Source: Bacillota bacterium
GTDB lineage: Bacteria; Bacillota; Clostridia; Acetivibrionales; DTU013
Length of the DNA stretch: 64,000 nucleotides
NCBI GenBank assembly: GCA_023426125.1
Contig: JAFABI010000032.1
Span: forward strand, 171,712 to 235,711
Direction of reading: 5' to 3'
The notes under the pieces were generated by a model. That model saw only the letters and a list, made by a program, of their open reading frames with translations. It did no database searches and was not told the DNA's origin. Shown here one piece after another: positions 40,323-50,013 of the stretch (the stretch's first letter is position 1; each line of letters begins with the position of its first letter). The position numbers and the translations under genes were made by a program.

Positions 40323-40850
40323 ATGAAAATTGCTGTTATTTCATACTCATTTACCGGCAACAACGAAGCTTTGGCAAAAAGCATTGCTGCAGAATTTGCG
40401 GCGGAACACATCAGAATCACTGAATCCAGGCAGCGGACAACGGGTACAATTATCCTTGATATACTGTTTAACCGTACGCCACAAGTAAGCCCTACCGTCG
40501 ATAAAGTGACGGATAAGGATCTGATCATCTTTGTAGGACCGGTCTGGATGGGACAGGCGGCGACGCCCTTCCGCACATACTTTAAACACCTTAAAGCCTG
40601 GCCGGGCCGATATGCTTTCATTTCCATCAGCGGTGGAGCCATTGGCACCAACCCCAAGCTCGCCGGCGATTTGAAAAAAAGAGCCGGCAGAGAACCTGCG
40701 GCGCTTATCGATCTGCATATCGCCGATCTCCTGCCGCATGACCCTAAGCCTGCCATGAAAGATACAAGTGCTTACCGCATCAATGAAAATGATCTCAAAA
40801 AATTAACCGGTACAATTGTGAAAACGATGAGGGAAAAAATTCCGCAATAA
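40323..40850 (+). CDS. Flavodoxin-family protein
   Basis: 175 residues. AVISYSFTGNNEALAKSIA is the flavodoxin phosphate loop that holds FMN, and IIFVGPVWMGQAATPFRTYF and AFISISGGAIGTNPKLAGDL are the later flavin-contacting loops. It is a soluble electron carrier or NAD(P)H-dependent flavin reductase. AGGAGG precedes the ATG by about 8 bases. It follows the FMN-binding gene by 111 bases on the same strand and is probably under the same TetR control. Confidence 0.85.
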   Translation: MKIAVISYSFTGNNEALAKSIAAEFAAEHIRITESRQRTTGTIILDILFNRTPQVSPTVDKVTDKDLIIFVGPVWMGQAATPFRTYFKHLKAWPGRYAFISISGGAIGTNPKLAGDLKKRAGREPAALIDLHIADLLPHDPKPAMKDTSAYRINENDLKKLTGTIVKTMREKIPQ

Positions 40851-40864
40851 CCAATGAACCAGCA

Positions 40865-40891
40865 CCGCGCAGTCGGATAAAGGCTGCGCGG
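40865..40891 (+). terminator. Hairpin after the flavodoxin gene
   Basis: CCGCGCAG (40865-40872) pairs with CTGCGCGG (40884-40891), 15 bases past the flavodoxin stop. There is no T-run, so termination is uncertain. The remaining bases to 41074 show no gene. Confidence 0.4.
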
Positions 40892-41074
40892 CCAGGGCAC
40901 CGCAAAATATTGCAAAACAATAATAAAAACACGTAAGATATACGTTAAAAAACGCAACTTCTATTGAACTTCGGCATGGGACATCTGGGTCTAATTGCCT
41001 ATGTATACATTCCGTTTGGAAACAAAAAAAGTACAGTCCATGCCAGGATCGTATTTATATCAATAAAAAAAATA

Positions 41075-44000
41075 TTACTGGCATACCGGCAGAATTACTA
41101 TTCCATATTTGTACGTTTTAGCTTCAACGGCAAATTCCTTATGCAGGTTGGGAGTCCATCCGTTATCCCCACCCAATCCCGCATGTACGTGATCTATGTT
41201 TAAGAATATTTCTTCATGCTTCAGTATTTGATGAAAATGTCTGGCTTCTGCAAAATCATCAATATTACTGTGATGAACATTAAAGTGAAAAAAATGGTCA
41301 CATGCAAAGAGAACAGATTTTCCGTTATGATTTGAAAACCGTACAAACCTTACATCTTCTCTTCCGCCGCATTCACAGGGCTTAATAAAAGGAAGCGCCT
41401 GTCTGCCGACTGTATCATCATATTTTGCAATAAGCGAATAATTTTTTCTATCTGAATAATTCTCCAGCGGCCCTCTTCCATAATAGGAAAACTTCTCAAA
41501 CGAAGGATGGAGGATAAATTGTACGCCTACACGGGGGACATGATTTAGATTTCTGTCCATATTTACCGTAACATCTGTCTTGATTTTAGCGGTTCCATCT
41601 ATTTCATGAGAAAGCTCACATAAAATACTACCTTCTTTACCCACAGCCCCAAGCTTCGTTTTAGTATTTATAAGAATATTTCCATCTGACAGCACCGATA
41701 CTCTTATCCCGAGCAATTCTCTCTGAAGTTTGTCATAACCCGATTCAATCCAGAATTTCAGAACACCGGATACAGGGTCAATTATATTGCCGCTGTCTAT
41801 AGATGTAGGAGGTCTGAAAAAGTTTTCCCTGGGGCCTGAAATGATAACAGGCTCTCCATCAAGCATGTAACTGCTGAGCATACCGCTGATACGGCTGAAT
41901 ACTATTTTGGAATTACCAACCGTAATCTCTATTCTGCTGCTATTTTCTTCAAGCATGGGTTTTTGAGAGACAATCTTATGCGCCGACATTGCCATATTGC
42001 CTCCAAGCGGGAACTGGGTTCTAAAAAATTCTGCCCCCTCATCACACCATGATTGTTTTTTCGAAATCACAATATAAAAATTAATGAAATATTCTGCTCC
42101 CGGTTTCATTTTTACACCCGCATCTAATGTAAATACACTATCTCCCATGGGTCCTGCATCGGGACAATCCATTATTCCGTTTTTACAGGCGATACCGTTT
42201 TCAACAATTTCCCATTTAACTTTGAACAGATTCCCGTTAAATCCATGACAACGGTTCCTAAAAATGAATTTTCCGGTCTTTGCGTCCAAAACATCAATTT
42301 TTACCGGAGACTGGCAGTTTTTTATCTCATATGCCGCCGGTTTTGGCGTAAGGTCAGGAAACAGTATCCCATTTGAGCAGGTCGATGAAAGTACTCTGAT
42401 ATCGGTGATTTCATCGTAATCTTCCCCATATGCCCAGAAAGCCTTTCCATCACTGTCATATTTTATAAGATTCTTATCCTGAAAATCCCACACAAATCCG
42501 CCCTGGAACCTTTCAAAGCGTTCAACCGCATCCCAGTATTTATGAAAGTTTCCTCCGCTGTTTGACATATTGTAGGCATATTCAGTCAGAACTATGGGCC
42601 TTAGATCTCGTGAATCAGACAACAAGTCTATTATTTTGTCAATGGTTGGATACATAGGACATCTTACATCCGAAATATAGTGTTCAGGTTCACCTCTTTC
42701 ATACTGAATCAGTCTTGTCCTGTCATAATCCCTTATCCAGTTTGCCATTGCCGCATGATTTGGGCCAATTCCCGATTCATTTCCCAGAGACCACCCAATA
42801 ATGGAGGTTGAATTCTTATGCGTAAGCAGCATTCTTACAGCCCTTTCAAGAAACGCTTCCGACCACTCGGGAGATACTGCCAGATCGCCATATTGTCCAT
42901 GTGTTTCAATATTTGCCTCACACACGACGCAAATGCCATATTCGTCACATAATTCATACCACTCGAAAGCATTCGGATAATGGCTGGTTCTGACAGCATT
43001 GAAATTGAACTGTTTTATAAGCTTGATCTCTTTTAGCATTTGTTCTTTGCTTAAAGCCCTGCCTCTTTCAACATCGTGCTCATGCCTGTCCACACCTCGG
43101 AAAATTAACCTGGTGCCATTTAAGGTTATTACGTTATTTATGATCTCAACCCTCTTAAAGCCTATTTTGCAGGATTCAAAATCAATCTCCCTTCCGTCCG
43201 GATCTGTTAATGTGAATACTATAGTGTATAAATACGGTAAATCAGGGTTCCACCTGTTAACTTTATCCATTCTTGCATTTATAAAAGCAGAACCTTTTTC
43301 AGGTAAAGGCCTGTATTCCGGATACCGGAATCCCCTTTCAGGAGTACTTAATGTAAATCCCTGACTGCACGTGTAAACAAGATTCATATCTGCATCGTAC
43401 AGTGCAACTTTTACATTGTGATCGGCATACCCTTTCCCAGTATTTACAAAACACCATGTGTTGAGTTCACCACCCTCGCCGTTCAGATCTGCAACTGCCT
43501 GAACCTTTATATCCCTGATATGACGGAACGGCTTCGCATAGATTCCAACAGACCGGAATATCCCTGAGAGATACCAGTAATCCTGATCTTCTAGCCATAC
43601 TCCGTCGCAGAATCTGAATACCTGAACCGCTATGATATTTTCACCTATTTTAACATAGGGTGTTATATCAAATGTCGACGGGAGTTTACTATCCTGGGAA
43701 TATCCCACCGGGATACCGTTTATCCAGAAATAAAATGCCGATTCGACCCCTTCAAAACAAATAAATATGCTTTTTTTCAGAAAATCTTCATCAAGACTAA
43801 AGGTTTTCCGGTAACATCCCACATTATTGGTATCCTCCTGTACGAACGGAGGGTTAAAGGCTTCATAAAACGCACTCTTCCTGCTCTGGAAAGGTTCTGC
43901 CATATAAGGCGGATTTTCTTTTGTTGTGTCAAAGGGATACATGACATTTGTATATATTGGATTGCCATAACCCATCAGTTCCCAGTTTGAAGGAACCATG

Positions 44001-44248
44001 ATATCATTCCAGCCCAATACATCATATTCCGGTTTATAAAAATCCGGCGGCACTACAGAAGGCGATTGGGCAAAGTGGAACTTCCAACTGCCGTCAAGTG
44101 GCATATGCCATTTGGATATTCTTCTGTCACATGTCATAGCCTGTTTTTCATTTTCATAAGCTCCCCAGGGAGAATGTGCCGTTTCCCTGTTCAACTGCCT
44201 TATATGCTGATTCTCCCAGTCAGGACGTTTGTGAAATCCTTTGTACAT
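41075..44248 (-). CDS. Beta-galactosidase, glycoside hydrolase family 2 (LacZ type)
   Basis: 1057 residues, the usual length of LacZ-like GH2 enzymes. The N-terminal sugar-binding and immunoglobulin-like domains lead to the TIM barrel with FRGVDRHEHD, AVRTSHYPNAFEWYELCDEY, the acid/base glutamate in GWSLGNESGIGPNHAAM (near residue 491) and the nucleophile in IVLTEYAYNMSNSGG (near 553). A C-terminal Bgal small-chain domain follows (YYGRGPLENYSDRKNYSLIA). There is no signal peptide, so it acts in the cytoplasm and would release galactose from imported oligosaccharides. It is the last gene of the glycan locus. Confidence 0.95.
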   Translation of the reverse strand: MYKGFHKRPDWENQHIRQLNRETAHSPWGAYENEKQAMTCDRRISKWHMPLDGSWKFHFAQSPSVVPPDFYKPEYDVLGWNDIMVPSNWELMGYGNPIYTNVMYPFDTTKENPPYMAEPFQSRKSAFYEAFNPPFVQEDTNNVGCYRKTFSLDEDFLKKSIFICFEGVESAFYFWINGIPVGYSQDSKLPSTFDITPYVKIGENIIAVQVFRFCDGVWLEDQDYWYLSGIFRSVGIYAKPFRHIRDIKVQAVADLNGEGGELNTWCFVNTGKGYADHNVKVALYDADMNLVYTCSQGFTLSTPERGFRYPEYRPLPEKGSAFINARMDKVNRWNPDLPYLYTIVFTLTDPDGREIDFESCKIGFKRVEIINNVITLNGTRLIFRGVDRHEHDVERGRALSKEQMLKEIKLIKQFNFNAVRTSHYPNAFEWYELCDEYGICVVCEANIETHGQYGDLAVSPEWSEAFLERAVRMLLTHKNSTSIIGWSLGNESGIGPNHAAMANWIRDYDRTRLIQYERGEPEHYISDVRCPMYPTIDKIIDLLSDSRDLRPIVLTEYAYNMSNSGGNFHKYWDAVERFERFQGGFVWDFQDKNLIKYDSDGKAFWAYGEDYDEITDIRVLSSTCSNGILFPDLTPKPAAYEIKNCQSPVKIDVLDAKTGKFIFRNRCHGFNGNLFKVKWEIVENGIACKNGIMDCPDAGPMGDSVFTLDAGVKMKPGAEYFINFYIVISKKQSWCDEGAEFFRTQFPLGGNMAMSAHKIVSQKPMLEENSSRIEITVGNSKIVFSRISGMLSSYMLDGEPVIISGPRENFFRPPTSIDSGNIIDPVSGVLKFWIESGYDKLQRELLGIRVSVLSDGNILINTKTKLGAVGKEGSILCELSHEIDGTAKIKTDVTVNMDRNLNHVPRVGVQFILHPSFEKFSYYGRGPLENYSDRKNYSLIAKYDDTVGRQALPFIKPCECGGREDVRFVRFSNHNGKSVLFACDHFFHFNVHHSNIDDFAEARHFHQILKHEEIFLNIDHVHAGLGGDNGWTPNLHKEFAVEAKTYKYGIVILPVCQ

Positions 44249-44287
44249 GGTATTTCCCTCCGTTTAATTAGTGAACTTTTTATAGAA

Positions 44288-45436
44288 CTACCATTCGGCA
44301 ACAGTACCGTCGTAATTTCTCCACACCGGATTCTTCCAATTGTGTCCTATTCTGCCGGCCTCAATTACCTTTTGCTCGTCGATCTCTATTCCCAGTCCCG
44401 GCCCATATGGCACCTTTATAAAGCCGTTTTCGTAATCATATATGGACGGATCCACCAGATAATCCATAAGATCGCTGCCTTTATTATAATGAATGCCCAG
44501 GCTTTGCTCCTGTATAAATACATTTGGCGTGCACATATCCATTTGTACGCAGGATGCCAGTGCAATAGGCCCCAAAGGGCAGTGTGGCGCCACTGTTACA
44601 TCAAAAGCTTCGGCCATGGCAGCAATTTTTCTGCACTCGCTTATCCCTCCGGCATGGGACAGATCAGGTTGAATAATATCTACATAGCCATCAATCAACA
44701 AATTTTTAAAATCCCACCTTGAAAACATTCTTTCACCGGTTGCGATCGGAATAGACGTATGATGTGCTATTTCTCTTAAAGCTTCATTATTTTGCGGCAG
44801 CACAGGCTCTTCTATGAACATCGGTCTTAATTGCTCAAGTTCACGGGCCAGCACCTTTGCCATGCTTTTATGCACTCGTCCGTGGAAATCAACGGCAATG
44901 TCCATTTTATACCCTAACTCATCCCTTATGGCAGCCACCCTGTCAAGAACGGCCTGCATCTTATCAAATGTATCTATGTAATGCAGCTCCTCGGTCGCAT
45001 TCATTTTGACTGCTGTATACCCCTGCTCATACTTTTCTCTTGCGGCTTCTTTTATTTTATTGGGCCTGTCCCCTCCAATCCAGCAATATACCTTCAGCTT
45101 ATCTCTGCAGGCTCCTCCCAGCAGCTCATAAACCGGAGCATTAAGATATTTGCCTTTTATGTCCCACAGGGCCTGATCTATTCCTGCAATTGCACTCATA
45201 ACCTCAGGACCTCCACGGTAAAAACCTCCCCTGTATAATACCTGCCAATGGTCTTCAATATTCAGCGGATTTTTTTTCGTCAAATAACATTTCAATTCTT
45301 CAACCGCAGCCTTTACAGTGGCTGTACGGCCTTCAATCACCGGTTCCCCCCAGCCGCAAATGCCTTCGTCGGTTTCAATCTTCAGGAACAACCATCTTGG
45401 CTGCACCACGTAAAGTTTAAGATCAGTTATTTTCAT
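44288..45436 (-). CDS. dgoD: D-galactonate dehydratase (enolase superfamily)
   Basis: 382 residues, exactly the length of E. coli DgoD and very similar throughout: WLFLKIETDEGICGWGEPVI, RGGPEVMSAIAGIDQALWD, VDFHGRVHKSMAKVL, FIEEPVLPQ, the catalytic histidine in VAPHCPLGPIALASC and SLGIHYNKG. It dehydrates D-galactonate to 2-keto-3-deoxygalactonate, the first shared step of the De Ley-Doudoroff route. AGGAGA precedes the ATG. The kinase and aldolase of the route follow upstream in the same operon. A galactose dehydrogenase is not in the window. Confidence 0.92.
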   Translation of the reverse strand: MKITDLKLYVVQPRWLFLKIETDEGICGWGEPVIEGRTATVKAAVEELKCYLTKKNPLNIEDHWQVLYRGGFYRGGPEVMSAIAGIDQALWDIKGKYLNAPVYELLGGACRDKLKVYCWIGGDRPNKIKEAAREKYEQGYTAVKMNATEELHYIDTFDKMQAVLDRVAAIRDELGYKMDIAVDFHGRVHKSMAKVLARELEQLRPMFIEEPVLPQNNEALREIAHHTSIPIATGERMFSRWDFKNLLIDGYVDIIQPDLSHAGGISECRKIAAMAEAFDVTVAPHCPLGPIALASCVQMDMCTPNVFIQEQSLGIHYNKGSDLMDYLVDPSIYDYENGFIKVPYGPGLGIEIDEQKVIEAGRIGHNWKNPVWRNYDGTVAEW

Positions 45437-45476
45437 CCTGACATCTCCTATTTTATCAAATCACATCGTTGCAGTT

Positions 45477-46499
45477 TTACCTCTGCACTCTTCCCGAACC
45501 GTCTCCGGACATGAGTTTTCTCACTTCCGATATATTCACCCGGTTGAAATCAAATTCTATTGTATGCTTCAGACACGATGCTGCAGCAGCAAACTCAATA
45601 GCCTCCTGAGAGTCCAGCCCGCTGATCAGGGCATAGATAAGTCCTCCTCCGAAGGAATCTCCTCCGCCTACCCTGTCAACGATATGTATTAAATAACTCT
45701 TCGAGAAATAGCAGCGATTCCCATCATAAAGCATACCGGACCACTGATTATCATTTGCAGTAATGCTTCCCCTGAGAGTTATAGCCACCTTTGAACAGCC
45801 AAATCGCTCTGACAGCTGTTTTGCCACGCTTTTATAACCTTCATGATCCAGCTTGCCCTGATTTATTTCGGTATTCTCGGCTTTTATGCCAAAAACTTTT
45901 TCGGCATCCTCTTCATTGGCAATACAGACATCCACGTATTTCATCAGCTCAGCCATGACCTGCCCGGCCTTTTCACCCGTCCATAAATTTTTTCTGTAGT
46001 TGAGGTCGCAACTTATTGTAATATTCTTTGCTCTGGCAATCCGGCAGGCATCAAGGCATATCTCAGCTACATTATCGCCAAGAGCCGGCGTTATGCCTGT
46101 AAAATGGAACCACTTGGCACCGTTAAGTATTTTTTCCCAATCAAAATCATTCTCCGAAGCCATGGAAACAGAAGACCACTTCCTGTCATAAATCACCTTT
46201 GAGGGACGCTGGGATGCACCTTTCTCCACAAAATAAACACCCAATCTGTCTCCTCCGAATACAATATCACCGGTGTATACACCGGTGGCTTTAAGCTCAC
46301 GTATGGCCGCTGCAGCAATATCATTATCCGGCAGCTTTGTCACAAATGAGGCCTCCATACCGTAATTTGCAAGAGAAACCGCAACATTGGCCTCCCCTCC
46401 CGCATAGGATGCTTCAAACTTATTTGCCTGCGAAAATCTAAAATAACCCTCGGGATTCAGCCTTAGCATTATTTCTCCAAAACAAACGGTTTTTCCCAT
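45477..46499 (-). CDS. PfkB-family 2-keto-3-deoxy-sugar kinase
   Basis: 340 residues from the ATG at 46499. VCFGEIMLRLNPEGYFRFSQ is the typical start of KDG-type kinases; SYAGGEANVAVSLANYG binds the sugar; IVDRVGGGDSFGGGLIYALI is the PfkB signature with the catalytic aspartate. Next to galactonate dehydratase and an aldolase it most likely phosphorylates 2-keto-3-deoxygalactonate (or gluconate). GAGG precedes the ATG, and its upstream edge touches the aldolase stop. Confidence 0.88.
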   Translation of the reverse strand: MGKTVCFGEIMLRLNPEGYFRFSQANKFEASYAGGEANVAVSLANYGMEASFVTKLPDNDIAAAAIRELKATGVYTGDIVFGGDRLGVYFVEKGASQRPSKVIYDRKWSSVSMASENDFDWEKILNGAKWFHFTGITPALGDNVAEICLDACRIARAKNITISCDLNYRKNLWTGEKAGQVMAELMKYVDVCIANEEDAEKVFGIKAENTEINQGKLDHEGYKSVAKQLSERFGCSKVAITLRGSITANDNQWSGMLYDGNRCYFSKSYLIHIVDRVGGGDSFGGGLIYALISGLDSQEAIEFAAAASCLKHTIEFDFNRVNISEVRKLMSGDGSGRVQR

Positions 46500-46510
46500 C
46501 TTTCCAATCC

Positions 46511-47164
46511 TCATTTCATGTTTACTTTTTGTATAAATCTACTTGCAAGCAAAGTTATATCATCGTACTTATCCTGTTTTACCAGTGCTTCCTTAACAAT
46601 ATTGGCGCCTATGCCAAATCCTTTTATACCAAGCGATTGAAATTGACATATATTATCCACATCGATCCCGCCAACTGCTAAAAAGGCTATGTGGTTAAGA
46701 GGAGCCATCAGGGCTTTTATATAAGCGGTTCCCAGTTCTCCCGCAGGAAAAAGCTTTACAAAGTCGGCACCGCTGCTGTGTGCCACAACCGCCTCCGAAG
46801 GGGTAAGTGCACCTGGTATGGATACAATCCCCAGTTGGCAGGCCTTTTTTATAACTTCTATATCAGTGTTGGGCGAGATAAGATATTTTGCGCCGGAATC
46901 AAAGGCAATTTGAGCCTGCCGGACTGACATAACGGTTCCTGCGCCAATGGACATTTTATCTCCAAATTGCTTACCCAGCATTTTTATAATTTCCGATGTT
47001 TCATTTTCTCCATTTTCATGAGCCTGATTAAAAGTCACCTCCACAAGCCTGATCCCGCCGTTATATAAAGCCTGCACTACCGGCAGTACCTTTCCGGGGC
47101 TGACCTTTCTTATTATTGCAATGATCTTGTTTTCAAAAATTGTCTGTATGGTTTTTCCCTTCAT
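46511..47164 (-). CDS. 2-Keto-3-deoxy-6-phosphogalactonate/gluconate aldolase
   Basis: 217 residues of the KDPG aldolase family: KIIAIIRKVSPGKVLPVVQA, LVEVTFNQ with the catalytic glutamate, SIGAGTVMSVRQAQIAFDSG, KYLISPN with the Schiff-base lysine, and VKLFPAGELGTAYIKAL. It splits the phosphorylated keto-deoxy acid to pyruvate and glyceraldehyde-3-phosphate. It is upstream of the kinase and ends only 12 bases before the kinase start. Confidence 0.92.
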   Translation of the reverse strand: MKGKTIQTIFENKIIAIIRKVSPGKVLPVVQALYNGGIRLVEVTFNQAHENGENETSEIIKMLGKQFGDKMSIGAGTVMSVRQAQIAFDSGAKYLISPNTDIEVIKKACQLGIVSIPGALTPSEAVVAHSSGADFVKLFPAGELGTAYIKALMAPLNHIAFLAVGGIDVDNICQFQSLGIKGFGIGANIVKEALVKQDKYDDITLLASRFIQKVNMK

Positions 47165-47183
47165 GCCTAAACCTCCTATGTAA

Positions 47184-49847
47184 TTATCTACCTCCGGCCC
47201 TCCGCCCAGTTCCAGTACACCCCATAATGATCCTTACAGGTCCCAGGAGCCCTGAGGGTTCAAGGGCTGAAAACTTTGAATGCCTGTCTCTCTGTGACAT
47301 GCCGAGAGTATTTGTCACATCGATTTTTAGTTGGTTTTCACCTTTTTTGACCAGACCTGTAATATCAAATCTATAGGGAGGACATATCCTGCTGCCGACA
47401 TTCACTCCATTTATCCATACCTCTGCGGTCTCGTAAATATTTTCAATATCCAGCAAAAACCCGCCCTCATTTTTCTCAAGCCAAAATATGGTTTCATACC
47501 TCATGGTTCCTGCAAATCCGGGATCATATGCCGGTGAAGTTACATTAAAAAGCTTATGGGTTTCCAGTCTGAATGAAAAATCCGGATACTGAGAGGCCGT
47601 TGCAGTATAAAATTTCCATATACCATCTATCGTGTATATGTCGCTGCAATCCGGAGGGGCAATTTGCATTTTGCCGCTTAAAATGTACTGTTCGTCCACC
47701 TCTCCTATAATAAGTATTACAGATTGGTAGTGAGAAAGTTCCAAGCTATACAGCATGCCGGTTCCCTGCTCTTTTACACAGGCCGGCCCTAAGCTTCCTT
47801 CAAGCGCATCATAAATATACACTTTATTCTCAGCTGAAAAGGGGATGTATATATCGGCCTTTACACTATTATAAGGGTGCTCATTAAAAAACATGTAATA
47901 ATGAGTACTGTTCCTGTAGTAGTGATAATAGCGAAAATAGGGACAATATTCAGAAAGCCTTATATCATATATTTTCATTCGGACCAGGTGTCCTACCAAT
48001 TCTTCCAGCGGAACCACCTCACACCGTTCCAGCCCTTTAAGTATTTTTTTGCAGACGACCTGATCGTTACTGTCACATAGTCCCTCAGGCAGTTTATCAA
48101 TGAAAATCACCTTGAATTCCCTTTCCTGCGCTTCCGCAATAAACCGGGCCGCCGTCGAAGGGATATACCTGCTGTATGGGATTATCAGGCATTCATATTC
48201 CTCGTTGTTTACCACCATCCTGCCATCTCTTATATATGCTCGGATTCTATTGCCTTCTGAAAGCAGATCGGCTGGAATCACATCGCAATCAATCTGTGCT
48301 CTTGCCAGTTCCCTGACAGGTTTCTGAAAAAGCATATAATCCCCGCTCCACTCCGCCTCGGCGTGGTACAATATTGCAGCAGGGGCAATATGTATCCCGT
48401 CACTGAGCAGATGTGATACCCGGTTTATATATTTGTTCAACAGGCGGTAATATCTGTACTGGGGATTATGGCCTCCGGCATAAAAATGCGGCGGACAGTC
48501 GGGATCAGGAAATTCATGCGGTGAAAAGGCATGGGGTACAAATTTGTTCACACCTCTCACAAGCATGTGGTCAGAAAGCCATTTCATCAGTTTGAGGCCT
48601 TCCATCCATCCATATGCTCCATAAACTTCACACATTGCCCTTCCTTTTTTGGCAGGATCCATGTGTCCCAGAGAACTTGCCATTTTAGCAAGTCCATAGT
48701 GAAAGAATTCTCCATCCCAGCCGCCCATTACCCATTGGTGGCTGGGACTGTCCTGGCCGGGCATAATCTGCTGGGAAACCACATCGATCCCTGCCATATC
48801 CTGCCCCATAAGGCTTCTGAAATAATGCCCCGTACTGCATCCAAGTCTGGCATGGGAATTGTCATCCTCTATTATGTGACCGATATACTCCAGTCCATGT
48901 TTATGACACCACCCGGCAAGCTGTCCTGTAAAATTCTTTTCATAAAGCGAGGTAATAATATCCATATATTTATATCTTGCCACCGGCGTCATACTGCCGG
49001 CTTCAAACCACAGACAGGGCAGATAGCGCGCAAAATCCTCTCCCAATGCCGCGGACATCAGCGCAGGCATTTCACCGCTCCAGGGCAGCGGCATCATTTT
49101 ACGTCCTATGGAGTCGTTAAAGTTATACCCTTTACTATTTCCCATCTCAGGTTCATCTGAGAAGAATCCCAGAATGGATTTTCCGAACTCACTGCCATAC
49201 CGCCGGTAATGGGGCTTATATACCGCATCGATAAGATTCTTCACCGATTCCGCGTCAATGGGGTTAATGTAATTTTCTCTGCCTCCGCCCTTTCGGCCGG
49301 TAAAAATAATAAACACTCTCCATTGTCCTTCCGGAATATCCCAGTACAATATTCCGTCATACACCTTACGGGTTATGTCCAGGAGAGTTTCATCAACATG
49401 ATCCCCTATCCCCGTTTTTTTCGAAGCAATTACCGCAAGCAGGCCGTCACCTTCATCAAGCCATTTTTCCACCAGAAACGAGGCGTCTTTCATGGGTCCC
49501 ACAGCATCCATATGCCTTTCATGCAGATAAATCTTTCCATTTCTCGGATGTAAATCCTTGATACGGCCGTTTGCATATCCCGTGGGGAATTTATAGTCGT
49601 CCAGGATCCATATCTTCATATCTCTTTTCCCGGCTTCGTCCAGAATAATGTCTACATCCCTCCACCAGCCCGGTCCGGCAAAATCCGGGTGGGGACGTGA
49701 CTCAAGACATACTGAACTTATACCTGCTTCGTAAACCCTGCGCACCTCATTTCTAAGCACTTCCTCTTCCTCTCCGTGCATCCAGAAAAATGGAAATAGA
49801 TAATTGGCTTCCCTGCCCTCTAAAACATCATACAAGCTTTTATCCAT
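47184..49847 (-). CDS. GH106-like glycoside hydrolase (alpha-L-rhamnosidase type)
   Basis: About 887 residues from the ATG at 49847, which has AAGGAG 7 bases upstream. The N-terminal catalytic region has LFPFFWMHGEEEEVLRNEV, SVCLESRPHPDFAGPGWW, LGFFSDEPEMGNSKGYNF and YIGHIIEDDNSHARLG. The C-terminal part has a galactose-binding jelly-roll with ETAEVWINGVNVGSRICPPY. This order fits the family grouped with GH106 rhamnosidases, though the exact sugar cannot be told. There is no signal peptide. It lies between the aldolase and a propeller glycosidase gene. Confidence 0.7.
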   Translation of the reverse strand: MDKSLYDVLEGREANYLFPFFWMHGEEEEVLRNEVRRVYEAGISSVCLESRPHPDFAGPGWWRDVDIILDEAGKRDMKIWILDDYKFPTGYANGRIKDLHPRNGKIYLHERHMDAVGPMKDASFLVEKWLDEGDGLLAVIASKKTGIGDHVDETLLDITRKVYDGILYWDIPEGQWRVFIIFTGRKGGGRENYINPIDAESVKNLIDAVYKPHYRRYGSEFGKSILGFFSDEPEMGNSKGYNFNDSIGRKMMPLPWSGEMPALMSAALGEDFARYLPCLWFEAGSMTPVARYKYMDIITSLYEKNFTGQLAGWCHKHGLEYIGHIIEDDNSHARLGCSTGHYFRSLMGQDMAGIDVVSQQIMPGQDSPSHQWVMGGWDGEFFHYGLAKMASSLGHMDPAKKGRAMCEVYGAYGWMEGLKLMKWLSDHMLVRGVNKFVPHAFSPHEFPDPDCPPHFYAGGHNPQYRYYRLLNKYINRVSHLLSDGIHIAPAAILYHAEAEWSGDYMLFQKPVRELARAQIDCDVIPADLLSEGNRIRAYIRDGRMVVNNEEYECLIIPYSRYIPSTAARFIAEAQEREFKVIFIDKLPEGLCDSNDQVVCKKILKGLERCEVVPLEELVGHLVRMKIYDIRLSEYCPYFRYYHYYRNSTHYYMFFNEHPYNSVKADIYIPFSAENKVYIYDALEGSLGPACVKEQGTGMLYSLELSHYQSVILIIGEVDEQYILSGKMQIAPPDCSDIYTIDGIWKFYTATASQYPDFSFRLETHKLFNVTSPAYDPGFAGTMRYETIFWLEKNEGGFLLDIENIYETAEVWINGVNVGSRICPPYRFDITGLVKKGENQLKIDVTNTLGMSQRDRHSKFSALEPSGLLGPVRIIMGCTGTGRRAGGR

Positions 49848-49998
49848 TTTCATACTCCTTGTCTACGTTAGCCTGATAATAATTTTGCCAGCTGAACCGT
49901 GGATTTGAAATTTCTATCCCCACAGGCCGGCTTGCATATTCAGTTTTTAAATTTGCAACTATATGGATAATCTTTTCCGATATTTTATCATTCTTCAT
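49840..49998 (-). pseudogene. N-terminal relic of a GH78-type rhamnosidase (52 residues)
   Basis: A short frame with an ATG at 49998 and AAGGG upstream. Its middle, LKTEYASRPVGIEISNPRFS followed by WQ, matches the opening of GH78 alpha-L-rhamnosidases (PLGID ... PRFSW). After that the match stops and the frame ends within the first codons of the GH106-like gene. The body of the enzyme has evidently been deleted or replaced. It may still be translated and coupled to the next gene. Confidence 0.5.
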
Positions 49999-50013
49999 AT
50001 GAACCGTTCCCTT

